DNA of 64,000 nucleotides from an uncultured Verrucomicrobia subdivision 3 bacterium (lineage in GTDB: Bacteria; Verrucomicrobiota; Verrucomicrobiia; Limisphaerales; UBA11358), in the NCBI GenBank assembly GCA_903884535.1, contig CAISEZ010000072.1, positions 1 through 64,000 on the forward strand, written 5' to 3'. A program made the translations under genes and the position numbers. The first letter of the stretch is position 1. Each line of letters starts with the position of its first letter. Positions 52,019 through 61,993 of this stretch are shown in pieces. A model generated the notes under the pieces. That model was not told where the DNA came from. It saw nothing but the letters and a program-made list of their open reading frames with translations, and did not search any database.

Positions 52019-53256
52019 TTAGAGTTTTCTTCAGCGTTCGCGACGCGCGGCTTGACCGTCAAAATCAACATCGCGGCGCACAAGGCCACCACCGCAAGCA
52101 CGGTAAAGGCGGCGGAAAAATTGACGTGACGATCGCGCATGCCACCAAGCACGACGGTCGTGATGCCGCCGATGCTGCTGGCGGCGAGGTTCATGAAGCC
52201 GTAGCCGGTGGCGCGGTATTCGGGGCGCGCGATCTGGCAGAGAATTGGCATGCTGTTGCAGTCAAAAAATCCCCAGCCGAGGCCGAACAAAATCATTGCG
52301 CCGATGGCAAAACCGATGTCCGGCGCGTAACCGAGCCCAAGCAGCGCGGGCACGATGAGCAGCACGCCGGTGGCACTGGTGAAAATGCGGCCACGATTCG
52401 TCCGGCGCATCCATCGGTCCGCGATGATGCCGCCCAGAACGACGCCGATGAGCGAGGCGAATTGCACATAGACCGTCGCGGACAAACCAGCCGGGCCTTG
52501 TTTCATTTTGAAGTTGTCGGCGAGAAAAGTTGGCAGCCAGTTTTTGATCGCCCAGCCGGCGATGGCCGGCAACGTAAAATAGGCGACGAGAATCCAGAAC
52601 TGCGGTTGTGACCAGAGCGCCAAAAAAGTTTCGCGCACGGAAATGGTGTTTTTTTTGCCGTTAGAATTTTGCACCGGCGCATCCCGCAACAGGAACATTA
52701 AAAATATTGCGTAGCCCACCCCCGCCGCGCCGAACCAGGTAAAACAGTTCCGCCACGAACTGTGGTCGGCGATGTAGCCACCAATACCGCCGAGCGCGAG
52801 GCCGGTGTAAAGTCCGGTCTGGTGTAAGCCGACCGCCTTGGCGCGCGTGCCGCCGGTATGAAAATCCGCGATGAGCGCGAGCGCGGCCGGATAATAAAAC
52901 GCCTCGCTGATACCCATGAGCGCGCGCAGCGTGAGCATTTGCGAATAAGTTTGGGCGTGACCGGTCGCCCACGTCACCGCTGACCAGACGAACAGACTGC
53001 CGATGACCGTCCAGCGGCGATTGAACCGGTCCGCGATGTAGCCGCCGACCGGGCTCAAAAACGCATAGACCCACATGAAGACGGCCATGAGCGTGCCGAA
53101 CTGCTGGTCGCTGGCGATGCTGGGAATGTCCGCGCGGATCGACGCACGGATGGTGGAGACCATCTGCCGATCGAGATAATTCAGCAACACCACCGGCCAG
53201 AGCAAGGCCACCACCGCCCAGGCATAACCGGAGAATTTTTTGGCCGCGCCGTTCAC
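52015..53256 (-). CDS. MFS transporter, sugar-acid type
   Basis: A 413-residue twelve-helix MFS protein (LLNYLDRQMVSTIRASIRAD in helix 1, GGYIADRFNRRW motif A, GISEAFYYPAALALIADFHT). Similar in type to the ExuT-like transporter at 33769 but clearly a different gene. It starts with GTG overlapping the stop of the lyase upstream (GTGA). It likely imports unsaturated uronides or monosaccharides that the coupled aldolase processes. Confidence 0.85.
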   Translation of the reverse strand: MNGAAKKFSGYAWAVVALLWPVVLLNYLDRQMVSTIRASIRADIPSIASDQQFGTLMAVFMWVYAFLSPVGGYIADRFNRRWTVIGSLFVWSAVTWATGHAQTYSQMLTLRALMGISEAFYYPAALALIADFHTGGTRAKAVGLHQTGLYTGLALGGIGGYIADHSSWRNCFTWFGAAGVGYAIFLMFLLRDAPVQNSNGKKNTISVRETFLALWSQPQFWILVAYFTLPAIAGWAIKNWLPTFLADNFKMKQGPAGLSATVYVQFASLIGVVLGGIIADRWMRRTNRGRIFTSATGVLLIVPALLGLGYAPDIGFAIGAMILFGLGWGFFDCNSMPILCQIARPEYRATGYGFMNLAASSIGGITTVVLGGMRDRHVNFSAAFTVLAVVALCAAMLILTVKPRVANAEENSK

Positions 53257-54938
53257 CGGAGAATATTCACGTTGCTCCGCGGATTGCTCCAGTCAATTTT
53301 CTTCGTCGGGTCGAGGCTGGCGAGGTATTTGTCCATCACCGTATAACCGTCGCCCTGCAAATCTTTTTGCGCGAGTGTAGCGTCGTTGGCATCCAAACCG
53401 AATTTCCTTTTCCACGACAACGGGATTCCGTCCGCGCCCAAATCTTTGACAGGCTCGCCTTTGTAATCAGGATAGCCGCCGACCTGCGAGATGTCCGTGA
53501 TGATGCCGTTGCCCGCTTTGCCAACGTTGTTCTTCGCCAAACCCTTCATCGGCGGCGGCGTGATTTCCTTGCCCGGTCTCCAGACTTGGCCGGTGCGGAC
53601 GCTCGTCACCACGCGCTCGTCCACGGAATCGCGGCGCGGCAAATTGGCACCGGCATTTTTCAAAACATCGTCGAAGGCCTGTTGCGCCGAGGTCATCGTG
53701 ATTTGCGGCATCGGGAACGGTTGGTCCACCCGCACTTGGGCCACGATCTTCTGCATGGACTCGTTGGTGTTGATGGTCGGGTCGTCTTTAGAACCGCCAT
53801 CGGAGAATTGCACGCCGCCCGCCCAATTGTCGGCGGTCACTTTTTCATTGCCTTCCACGATGTTACCCGCGACGTAGGCTTTGCCGAAATATGGAATCAA
53901 ATCCGGTTTCTTCTGCGTGGCCGAAGGCTGCAAAATGCGATACGCCACCGGGCCGGAATTCGCCGCCGGGCCGGGCTTGAAATAATTATTGATGATATTA
54001 TATCGGCTGTCCTTGTCGCCGCCGTCAATGGTGCGGTGCCGCCAGTTGAACAGCACGTTATTGACGAAATTAAAATCATACGTCATCGCCACGCTCGGAT
54101 TGCGACCGGTGTTGCACGCAAAAAGATTGTGGTGAAAACCAGAGTTGCGCCCGCCCCAATCGCCGCCGAACGCATGGTTGTAAGTGTTCAGCGCCTCGCT
54201 CGTGATCGTCCACTGGATCGTCACATTGACGGCGGGCAACTTGAGCGCCGGACCACCGTTAGTCGGCTGATACATGTGCCGGTAGGTGTCAATATTTTGA
54301 TCCTGACCCCAGCTCGCAGAAATGTGATCAAGGATGATGTTGCCGATGGGACTGCCGTAATGCACGCCGTGCCGGTTGAAAATATCCAGATTGCCGCGGC
54401 GCAAACGCAGGTAGCGGATCACCACGTCGTGCGCGTTGTCATCAATGCCGTTGTCCGCGATGCAAATGCCGTCGCCGGGTGCCGTGTGTCCGTCGATCGT
54501 GATATAGGGTGCCTCAATGTAAATCGGCTTTTCGAGATGGATGATGCCGGCGACGTTGAAGACGACGATGCGCGGCCCGGCAGATTCGCACGCCTCGCGC
54601 AATGATCCCGGCCCGCTGTCGGCGAGGCTGGTCACGACAAAAACTTTGCCACCGCGGCCGCCGAAGGAAAATTTTCCACCGCCCTCCGCACCGGGAAACG
54701 CGGGGACTTTGGCCTGCGGCAAATCCGAAGGCTGCGCCGCCCACGGAATGAACGGCTTGCCTTTTTTCTCCCACTCGGCCATTTGCGGCGCGAGTTTGGC
54801 GATGAGATCTTGCTCATATTGATTCCAGGCGGCTTCGCGCGCCTTGATGGTTTCGTCCGGCACCGGCCAGTTCTCGCGGGAATAACCGAGTTGAACGGCG
54901 AACGACAAAATCGCTGCGCAAAGAATTTTATTTTTCAT
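53253..54938 (-). CDS. Secreted PL1-like pectate lyase
   Basis: A 561-residue exported enzyme, signal about 1-20. The beta-helix runs from about 80 (VPAFPGAEGGGKFSFGGRGG, SLADSGPGSLREACESAGPR, HTAPGDGICIADNGID) with LDHISASWGQDQN as part of the metal site and later NNVLFNWRHRTIDGG. A C-terminal region has IPLSWKRKFGLDAND and DLQGDGYTVMDKYLASL, a Ca-type motif also found in the related lyases. It heads an eight-gene overlapping run reaching 40092. Confidence 0.88.
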   Translation of the reverse strand: MKNKILCAAILSFAVQLGYSRENWPVPDETIKAREAAWNQYEQDLIAKLAPQMAEWEKKGKPFIPWAAQPSDLPQAKVPAFPGAEGGGKFSFGGRGGKVFVVTSLADSGPGSLREACESAGPRIVVFNVAGIIHLEKPIYIEAPYITIDGHTAPGDGICIADNGIDDNAHDVVIRYLRLRRGNLDIFNRHGVHYGSPIGNIILDHISASWGQDQNIDTYRHMYQPTNGGPALKLPAVNVTIQWTITSEALNTYNHAFGGDWGGRNSGFHHNLFACNTGRNPSVAMTYDFNFVNNVLFNWRHRTIDGGDKDSRYNIINNYFKPGPAANSGPVAYRILQPSATQKKPDLIPYFGKAYVAGNIVEGNEKVTADNWAGGVQFSDGGSKDDPTINTNESMQKIVAQVRVDQPFPMPQITMTSAQQAFDDVLKNAGANLPRRDSVDERVVTSVRTGQVWRPGKEITPPPMKGLAKNNVGKAGNGIITDISQVGGYPDYKGEPVKDLGADGIPLSWKRKFGLDANDATLAQKDLQGDGYTVMDKYLASLDPTKKIDWSNPRSNVNILR

Positions 54939-54964
54939 TTTTTGTTTATCAGATTTTTGATCGT

Positions 54965-57271
54965 TTAAGGGGAATACTCGCCGACGAGCGAGTTGAGATA
55001 TTTTTCCAGGTTGGTGTAACCGTCGCCGTTCAGATCTTTGTTCGCGTCGGACGGATCGCTGGGATTCAAACCGTGCGCTTTTTCCCAGTCATCGGGAATG
55101 CCGTCATGGTCGCTGTCCACCGGCACGTTGTAAGTCTGGTAGTCCGGCCATGGAAAATTCGGCGAGTCGACCGCGGATTTGTCGTCCGTCGGCTCGTCAA
55201 TGATGCCGGCAAAATTTGGACTCGGCCGGTCGCCATAAGTCGGACCTTTGGTGCCGGTGAATTCCGCGGTGCCGTCACGGGCGTCTTTGATGATGTGCAG
55301 GTCAATCACGTCCGGCTTGGGAAAATTGGCGCCGACATTGGCGAGCACATTGGTGAAGGCTTCGCGCGCCGTGTGGGTTTTCACATACGCCGGAAAATTT
55401 TCCTGGCTCACCCGGACTTCGGCTTCGGCGACCGGATCTTTCGCCTTTGGCCAACTGTTTTCAAAGGCGCTCCAGTTGTTCGTCTCATCCACAAAACCTT
55501 CCAGCACGTTGCCGGTCATGTAATAACTTTCGGTGCCCCACGCAGGATTTAATTTATCCAGCTTGAGCAGCCATTTCACAAACGGATTTTTTGGATACGG
55601 CTTGTAGTAATTGTTCACGTAGTTCAGCGCCTTCACCCCGCCGTCCATCGTGCGGGCCGTCCAGTTATAAACGACGTTGTTGCGGATATCCAAGTAGCCG
55701 GCATATTTGCCGCCTTGGGTCAGGCCGCCGGCCAGACTCCAGTTCCGGTCCGTGCAATCGGCGAGCAGATTGTGGTGGTAGCTGCCGATGTTGCCGCTGA
55801 TGGAACCCGCGAACGCGTGCGCCTCCAATTTAGTCCGGTCACTGGCGCGATAATGCGGACCGTGATGCAATGCCTCCGCGACGATATTGCGCTGGGAAGT
55901 AATGTTCTTAGCGCCGCGCGAACTCGTGCCCTCATCCGAACTCCAGCTGATCGAACAATGGTCCATGATGCAGTTGTCACAGTAACCCATGCCCGCACCG
56001 TCCATCGCCCGCTGAGCCGCGTTGCCGACGCGAAAACGCAGGTAACGAATGATCACATCGTGCGTGCCGTAAGCGCCCGCGCCGTAATCTGCCAGACAAA
56101 TGCCGTCGCCGGGTGCCGTTTGACCGGCAATGGTGCAATACGGATTATGCACCGCACAGGGCAGCTTGAGGTGAATGATGCCGGACACGCGGAAAATAAT
56201 CGTGCGCGGTCCGTCCGCTTCCACCGCCGCGCGAAAGCTACCCGGAATGACCGCCTCACCTTTGCCCGGATTATAGTCCGCGAGATTCGTCACTTCGAGG
56301 ATGCGACCGCCGCGACCGCCGCGCGCGAAACGGCCATAGCCCTCCGCCGTCGGAAATGCCAAGGCCCGCGTGCGGAACCGCCAGACTTCGCCTTTGACCG
56401 GCGCGGCATTGGTGCCATTGATTTCATCCACGCGCCAGTAATAAGTTTGCATCTGATCCAGCAGCGGTAGCGGATAACTCGCCGAAGATAAACTGCCCTT
56501 AAATTCCGGCGATGAGGGCGTCGCCGACATGATGGCGCTGGCGTCTGCTCCGAAATAGAGTTGATGCGCGGTTGCGGTCGCCGGTGCCGTCCAAGTCAAA
56601 GCCGATTCGTTCGGCCAATGTTCGTCTTCATTTACCGGCGACGGCTTGACGGCTTTGTGGTGCGGATTAACCGTGTCTATTTCAAAACCATTGATGATGA
56701 GACTGCGGTTGGCGCTGGCGGCGGCAGGCCGGAACTGGATGACGACATCCTTGCCGGCGACCGCTTCGACTTCCAGAAAGGTGCTGGCGACATCGTAGTC
56801 ATTGGTGGCGCGGTGGGAGGCCACCAAGCCATTGACGATTTGGTTATCGCCGACAAACACATCCAAAACTGCTGGCGACACATGGTCGCGCACTTCATTG
56901 TGATAAGTGACGACGGTATGTTTGCCAGGCGTCAGACCGCTGATCACCAGTTCTATTCCACTGACATTAGTGGAATCCTTGAAAGTAATACCGTCGGCAG
57001 ACATGGTTGCGCCATAATCAAGCGATCCCTTAAACAGGACCGGTGCAAGGGTGCCGCTCGCCACGGCTCGAAAAGTAACCGTGACCACGCCAAACATCCG
57101 CGTGCCGGATTTGCCTTCATGCCAGGCCCAATTTTCCCAGTGCGGCGTGAGGATATCCTTCCGCGTGTCCGCCGGATTTAAATCCACTTTCAATTCCGTC
57201 GCGCTGGCACCGGTCGCCAGCAACACTGATACGACTACTATCTTCAATAAAATGAGGTTTCTGGAGTTCAT
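54965..57271 (-). CDS. Secreted PL1-like pectate lyase with N-terminal accessory domain
   Basis: A 768-residue exported protein, signal about 1-24. N-terminal domain (about 25-210; ELKVDLNPADTRKDIL) and an Fn3-like linker (YYWRVDEINGTNAAP, VWRFRTRALAFPTAEGYGRF), then a PL1 beta-helix (about 310-640; IAGQTAPGDGICLADYG, DHCSISWSSDEGTSS). The Ca-type motif DSDHDGIPDDWE and EKYLNSL close it. It aligns along most of its length with the lyase at 36658. It lies 27 bases upstream of the next lyase gene and downstream of a terminator, so a promoter should lie in 57272-57340. Confidence 0.86.
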   Translation of the reverse strand: MNSRNLILLKIVVVSVLLATGASATELKVDLNPADTRKDILTPHWENWAWHEGKSGTRMFGVVTVTFRAVASGTLAPVLFKGSLDYGATMSADGITFKDSTNVSGIELVISGLTPGKHTVVTYHNEVRDHVSPAVLDVFVGDNQIVNGLVASHRATNDYDVASTFLEVEAVAGKDVVIQFRPAAASANRSLIINGFEIDTVNPHHKAVKPSPVNEDEHWPNESALTWTAPATATAHQLYFGADASAIMSATPSSPEFKGSLSSASYPLPLLDQMQTYYWRVDEINGTNAAPVKGEVWRFRTRALAFPTAEGYGRFARGGRGGRILEVTNLADYNPGKGEAVIPGSFRAAVEADGPRTIIFRVSGIIHLKLPCAVHNPYCTIAGQTAPGDGICLADYGAGAYGTHDVIIRYLRFRVGNAAQRAMDGAGMGYCDNCIMDHCSISWSSDEGTSSRGAKNITSQRNIVAEALHHGPHYRASDRTKLEAHAFAGSISGNIGSYHHNLLADCTDRNWSLAGGLTQGGKYAGYLDIRNNVVYNWTARTMDGGVKALNYVNNYYKPYPKNPFVKWLLKLDKLNPAWGTESYYMTGNVLEGFVDETNNWSAFENSWPKAKDPVAEAEVRVSQENFPAYVKTHTAREAFTNVLANVGANFPKPDVIDLHIIKDARDGTAEFTGTKGPTYGDRPSPNFAGIIDEPTDDKSAVDSPNFPWPDYQTYNVPVDSDHDGIPDDWEKAHGLNPSDPSDANKDLNGDGYTNLEKYLNSLVGEYSP

Positions 57272-57340
57272 GCTCAATCTGACAGACGTGCGGCGGTAAA
57301 AATAGTTATAGTGATTATCGGAATAATTATTTGAAGCGGC

Positions 57341-57382
57341 AAAAAAAGAGCCGGGGCCAAGTTTTAACTCAACCCCGGCTCT
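57341..57382 (-). terminator. Strong rho-independent terminator after the large surface protein
   Basis: Ten-base perfect arms AGAGCCGGGG (57347-57356) and CCCCGGCTCT (57373-57382); on the minus strand the stem is followed by seven T. It lies 20 bases past the stop of the 57402 gene and separates it from the lyase run. Confidence 0.85.
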
Positions 57383-57401
57383 AGTGATTCAGACTTTTAG
57401 A

Positions 57402-60400
57402 TTATGGGAATACAAGCCGGTAAAACACGCAGTTCGTGCCGATGACATTGGTGATGGTCATGGTCAAGTTCGTCCAGGAACCACCGCTAACGCTAGTCCA
57501 GGTATAATTGGTGTTATCAGCCAATCCAACTGTGTTTGGCGTTACCAATGTTACGAGGCGATAACCAAGGTAGGCTGGATCCCAAGAGAACGTGCCCACG
57601 ATATTGGTCCCTGTTCCGTCACCGGCAAAGCCGTTGGTCAATATTACACTGCTTGACGAACTGACGACGCCAATGACGCCGCTGACGCCCGAGCCATTCG
57701 GAACCCAAAGGTGTGTCAGGTCCCACGCCAGCCCTGGTCCCGGTGACGCTGGACTGATGACGGGATACGTGTTGGTGGATGATCCGGTCGGGATAGGATT
57801 GCCGCCGCCAGAATATTGGAACAGGGTGAACGACTGTCCGGCCGCAAATGAGCCGGTCACATTGTTGATGACAATGGTGCAGCCGTTTTGTGTCCGGGCT
57901 TGGGCACTGCCGCCGTAATCTTGGAAGCCGGAAAGCAATTTTGTATTAACCGCCCCGGTGATATCCACCTTGAAAATATTGGTGGAACCTTGCGACAGCA
58001 ACACGCGGCCCGGGAATCCCGTGCCGGTTCCGGCTTGAATGGTGGTGGTGCCAATGCCATCGCCACCCGGAATGATGGTGGCACCGGAATTGGCGGTGAA
58101 GGTTCCGGACAGTGTGGTCGAACCTTCGCCCGTATCTTCAAATGTGCCGCCGATGGTTAGATTAACTCCGGCAATCGTCCCCCGGTTGATTAAGATACCA
58201 CCGAGAGAAACACCTGAAGAGGTGCCGATGCTGGCCAAACTGCTACTCGGATTATTAACAAACAAACTATTCGTGCTCACTGAAAACGTTCCATTCATGG
58301 TGCCCGCGTTCGTCACCACGCCGCCATTGAGGACGAGCAACGCGCCATTGAGCGTGCCAGGGCTGGTGAGGGTCGCCACACCGGCGCTGTTCAGGTTGCC
58401 CGCAATCGTGCCGCTGAAGTTCATCGCGGTGCCCGGGTTAACGGTCACCGTAGCAACCGCGCCGGAGCCGGTCAAGGTGCCCGCGTTTAGGTTAATGGAA
58501 ATCGAGGTGGAACCGTCCACTTCGAGATTGTTGGCGCCATACTTGTTTAGCGTGGCGCTGCCAATAATGCTGCCGCCGCCGCTATTGTTGAACACATAGG
58601 CATTGGCGATATTGGTCATCGTAATGGACCCCGGCAGAATCACCGCGCCGGAAGCCAGATTGACGCTGAACTGTGTGGCCGTGTCATCAAAGATCACGTT
58701 GTCGCCGGCTGAGAAATTCGTGAGCGTCCCGTTGGCGACGTTCAACCAATTGGTCGGGCTGCTGTTGTCCCAGTCGGACGAAGTCGGACTGCCTTTCCAC
58801 AGCAGGGTTTTTGGTGTGCTCAAGATGACTTGAAAATCCTGCTGATTCGGATCACCAGCGGGTCTCAATGCGGCGTCGTAGTCGACGACGATCTGACCAT
58901 TGACACCACTCTGGTTGATGACAGTGAAATTCGGTGCCCCACCGGCTGACCGTTTGAGCAGCGGAATTAGCAACCCGTTCGCCAGACTGCTGGGATTGCG
59001 TATGGTCGCAATCACCAGACTGTTACTGCCGGTCATGTTGAAATTCGTCGTATAAACCGACGCCAGCGTGTTGGTCGCGCTTAAGTTCACTATCAACGAC
59101 GAATTATTGGCAAAGTCAATATGGTCGAGCAACTGATTCGGCCCGCCAATTTGATTGGAAATATTCAGGCTCGAGCTGTTGCTCACAATGATGAAGTTGT
59201 TTTTGGAGTTGCCATACGCCGGCCCGCCGACATAAATCATATTGGCATACACCGCGCTGTTGCTGAGAACGGTGACTTGGCCGTATTCGGTGTTGCCAGC
59301 CGAGCCAAGGCCTTGAATATTCGACTCGGTCGTATATCCCAGCGTCAAAGAATTGTTAATCCGAACCACACCCGTATTGCTCACACTGAGCGTGCCTTCG
59401 CAATAGCCGTTGTATCCGGTCCAACTGTTGGTTGCTGCGCCGGGATGTTCACGGAATCCAAGAATCATGGTGTTCGCATCCAAGGTGCCTTTGCCCATGA
59501 AAAAGTTTCCTTGATAATTGGGCGTGCTGTTGAATTGGATTTGCACCCGGTCCCGGCCGATGTAAAAGCGATCCACCTTCATGTCCAAAGTTCCCCCCTG
59601 GAAGTTGATGGTGGATTTGACGTTGCTGTTGGCTGTGTTGGTGCCGCCGCCATCCGCCTGGCTATACAGCGACATCCGGCTGGCACCGTTGGTGCCGCGG
59701 AAAATGGCGATTGGATTGGTCGCTGTGAAAGCGGGGTTAAACTGCACCGTCCCGCGCGAATTGCCGTTGATAAAATCAACACTATCCACGTTAAACACGT
59801 TCGAGATGCCCAGATTGAAGGTTGGAGCGGTGCTGGAACCGGTCAACTCGCTGTTCATGAAGTTCAAGCTGAAATGGCGACTATCGGAATTGGTATAATT
59901 GTTCGGGTCGGCGTAAACCGCCTTGATAATATTGGTCCGCGCCAGGTTGAAAGTGGTCAGCGATTGACGGGGTTGGCCGCCGTAAGCATTTTGATCATTA
60001 TAGTTCCGATAGAATGGAACCAACACGCTGTCACCCAACAATACCTGGTTGACGTCGGCGGTGAAAGATCCCAGCGACGACATGTCCAGGGTTGAAGCTT
60101 GGCCATTGTCCACAAAGCTGCTGAAATTTGCAGTCTCATTACTGACTAACAAAGCTCCACCACCGGTAAAGGTTACAGTCATGCCACCAAGGCCGGTATA
60201 GACATTCCAAACGTCCTTCAACATACTGAACCCATTGGCTCCCGTCACAGACAATTGAGCCGCAGGAGTGACTTGAACCGTGAAAAATTTAAACGTCGAG
60301 TTCGTCGGCGCAAACCGCAGCGAGGCGATAGTCGTGCTGCTCGAGATCACGACGTTTGTAATGGTGGCGGCATTCGTTGCCCCAGCCTGACCAAATACCA

Positions 60401-60980
60401 CATCATCTGTTGCCCCAGGAGCAGAGCTGCCGACCCAGTTTCCACCATCGGCCCAGTTGGTGTTCGCTCCAGAGAGGTAATCAGCCCCGCTCCAAACGGC
60501 ACCCACTTGCAAATAGAACGACCAGTTATTGATCGCCCCGCCGCTGGCATTCAGATTCAAAGGATATAATCCTTCAGCCACTGCGCCGTTCAAGTTGATG
60601 GTGATCAGCAAATTGGTGGTGATGGTCGTTGACGGCAGAGCATTGTCCACGGGCAAGGCAGGACCCGTGGCCGCAGTAATACTGGCCGTCGCGCCCGCAG
60701 GCAGACCAGAGATGCTCAGATCCACCGGGTTCACCAGTCCGGAAACCGAACACAAATTGGTGAAGGTCAGCGCGCCATTATAGCTCAGCGGAGCGGTCAC
60801 ACGGCTGTTTGGCGAGCGGAAGCGGGCCGTCTGCGCCTGAGTGGACGTGGCCATTACGGCCGCCAGCGCGGCCGCAACGATGACAAATCGCAGCGATCGC
60901 CGGAAGGTTTCATGAATGTTGATTTTGATTCTCCGCATCAGATGAAGGGAAGACGATGGTGTGTGGATGGTCTGTATCAT
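57402..60980 (-). CDS. Very large secreted beta-rich (autotransporter passenger-like) protein
   Basis: A 1192-residue exported protein; the hydrophobic signal segment is at about 31-49 (FVIVAAALAAVMATSTQAQ), so an ATG at 60938 gives a more usual N-terminus. The body is Ser/Thr/Asn-rich with two passenger-associated units of the type TNWADGGNWVGSSAPGATDD, near 175 and again near 770 (SDWDNSSPTNWLNV), and many short beta-helix turns. Very few Lys, Cys or charged residues. It ends with VFYRLVFP, similar to other secreted proteins here. No membrane beta-barrel is seen, so surface attachment is by another route. It follows a prepilin gene by 45 bases. Confidence 0.75.
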   Translation of the reverse strand: MIQTIHTPSSSLHLMRRIKINIHETFRRSLRFVIVAAALAAVMATSTQAQTARFRSPNSRVTAPLSYNGALTFTNLCSVSGLVNPVDLSISGLPAGATASITAATGPALPVDNALPSTTITTNLLITINLNGAVAEGLYPLNLNASGGAINNWSFYLQVGAVWSGADYLSGANTNWADGGNWVGSSAPGATDDVVFGQAGATNAATITNVVISSSTTIASLRFAPTNSTFKFFTVQVTPAAQLSVTGANGFSMLKDVWNVYTGLGGMTVTFTGGGALLVSNETANFSSFVDNGQASTLDMSSLGSFTADVNQVLLGDSVLVPFYRNYNDQNAYGGQPRQSLTTFNLARTNIIKAVYADPNNYTNSDSRHFSLNFMNSELTGSSTAPTFNLGISNVFNVDSVDFINGNSRGTVQFNPAFTATNPIAIFRGTNGASRMSLYSQADGGGTNTANSNVKSTINFQGGTLDMKVDRFYIGRDRVQIQFNSTPNYQGNFFMGKGTLDANTMILGFREHPGAATNSWTGYNGYCEGTLSVSNTGVVRINNSLTLGYTTESNIQGLGSAGNTEYGQVTVLSNSAVYANMIYVGGPAYGNSKNNFIIVSNSSSLNISNQIGGPNQLLDHIDFANNSSLIVNLSATNTLASVYTTNFNMTGSNSLVIATIRNPSSLANGLLIPLLKRSAGGAPNFTVINQSGVNGQIVVDYDAALRPAGDPNQQDFQVILSTPKTLLWKGSPTSSDWDNSSPTNWLNVANGTLTNFSAGDNVIFDDTATQFSVNLASGAVILPGSITMTNIANAYVFNNSGGGSIIGSATLNKYGANNLEVDGSTSISINLNAGTLTGSGAVATVTVNPGTAMNFSGTIAGNLNSAGVATLTSPGTLNGALLVLNGGVVTNAGTMNGTFSVSTNSLFVNNPSSSLASIGTSSGVSLGGILINRGTIAGVNLTIGGTFEDTGEGSTTLSGTFTANSGATIIPGGDGIGTTTIQAGTGTGFPGRVLLSQGSTNIFKVDITGAVNTKLLSGFQDYGGSAQARTQNGCTIVINNVTGSFAAGQSFTLFQYSGGGNPIPTGSSTNTYPVISPASPGPGLAWDLTHLWVPNGSGVSGVIGVVSSSSSVILTNGFAGDGTGTNIVGTFSWDPAYLGYRLVTLVTPNTVGLADNTNYTWTSVSGGSWTNLTMTITNVIGTNCVFYRLVFP

Positions 60981-61025
60981 AGGAGGTTTTTGGGTTGGTT
61001 ACTTCGACGGGAAATGCTGTGAAAT

Positions 61026-61841
61026 TTATTTATAGGGAGAGTGATCCATCAACCATTCATAATCCCTGCTCGTGATCAAAATCATGCCGTTCCACGGGGC
61101 GTTGCCCGCCACTCCCGTAACCGGATATTGATAGGTGCGGGGATCCAGCCATTTGTGTATTTCCGAATGGCCGTCGGCAAAGGAGAAGCTGGTGCAACGA
61201 TTATGATAGCTGGCCGGCAGATCCTGCCACTGTTCCTGCCCGACCGCCTCGCCATATTTACACGCAAAGGTTGCATCGTTGATCCCGTCACCATGCTCGT
61301 CCAAAATAACGGCGATTTCCGACGGGCCAGGGTGGGACAAATCCGACGTTTTTTTGGCAGAAAAATAAGTCCGGCCAGTGCCATTGATGAACTGACCAGA
61401 ACCGCCGCCCGCACCCACCGACTGCAACATGGAAACACTCCGGACGCGCGTGCCATTCGCTGCGGGCTTCAGGTCGCCGGGACACCTGTAAACTCCCGGC
61501 GACTTGATGTAAGGACTCATCAGCGAATTAGTGCCAACCAACGCCGCAGCGTTTGTGTTGGAGGTGCGATACTGGAAATCCAGTTGGTCGCCCACATCCA
61601 CCCAACTGGCGCAGGGCATTAATTTTTCCTCGCTGTCGCCCTGATACATTATCCAACCCAGCGTCAATTGTTTCGTATTGCTCAGGCAAGCGATGCCCTG
61701 CGCCTTGCGCTTGGCTCCCGCCAGCGCCGGCAGCAGCATGGCTGCCAAAATGGCGATGATCGCAATAACCACCAGCAGTTCAATCAAGGTGAAGCCGCGC
61801 CGACAAACCGGCCGCGCCGACAAATTAGGTTTGGAACACAT
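61026..61841 (-). CDS. Prepilin-like protein (DGH C-terminus)
   Basis: A 271-residue type II secretion/prepilin-like protein. Leader of 16 residues, cleavage at [19 protein letters not shown] with Glu +5, then a soluble domain ([21 protein letters not shown]) and [13 protein letters not shown] near the end. This layout is abundant in Verrucomicrobia, Lentisphaerae and Planctomycetes. It precedes the 57402 gene with a 45-base gap, so the two probably form an operon. Function in surface display or uptake is unknown. Confidence 0.85.
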   Translation of the reverse strand: MCSKPNLSARPVCRRGFTLIELLVVIAIIAILAAMLLPALAGAKRKAQGIACLSNTKQLTLGWIMYQGDSEEKLMPCASWVDVGDQLDFQYRTSNTNAAALVGTNSLMSPYIKSPGVYRCPGDLKPAANGTRVRSVSMLQSVGAGGGSGQFINGTGRTYFSAKKTSDLSHPGPSEIAVILDEHGDGINDATFACKYGEAVGQEQWQDLPASYHNRCTSFSFADGHSEIHKWLDPRTYQYPVTGVAGNAPWNGMILITSRDYEWLMDHSPYK

Positions 61842-61993
61842 TCTTTTCAAATTGGGTGATGGTGTAATCTAGCACATCGGTTGCGTTTTGCGTAATACAA
61901 AAACAGATAATTGATTTACGATTATTGCCAGCGCTCACACCGGCATTTACAACGGACGCCAACCCGTCAAAATGGCGGTGAACCAGTGCTGTG

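Noticed and set aside
57402-60980. Classical type V autotransporter
   Set aside because: Passenger-like motifs are present but no C-terminal membrane beta-barrel; the protein ends in a short FYR-type tail.
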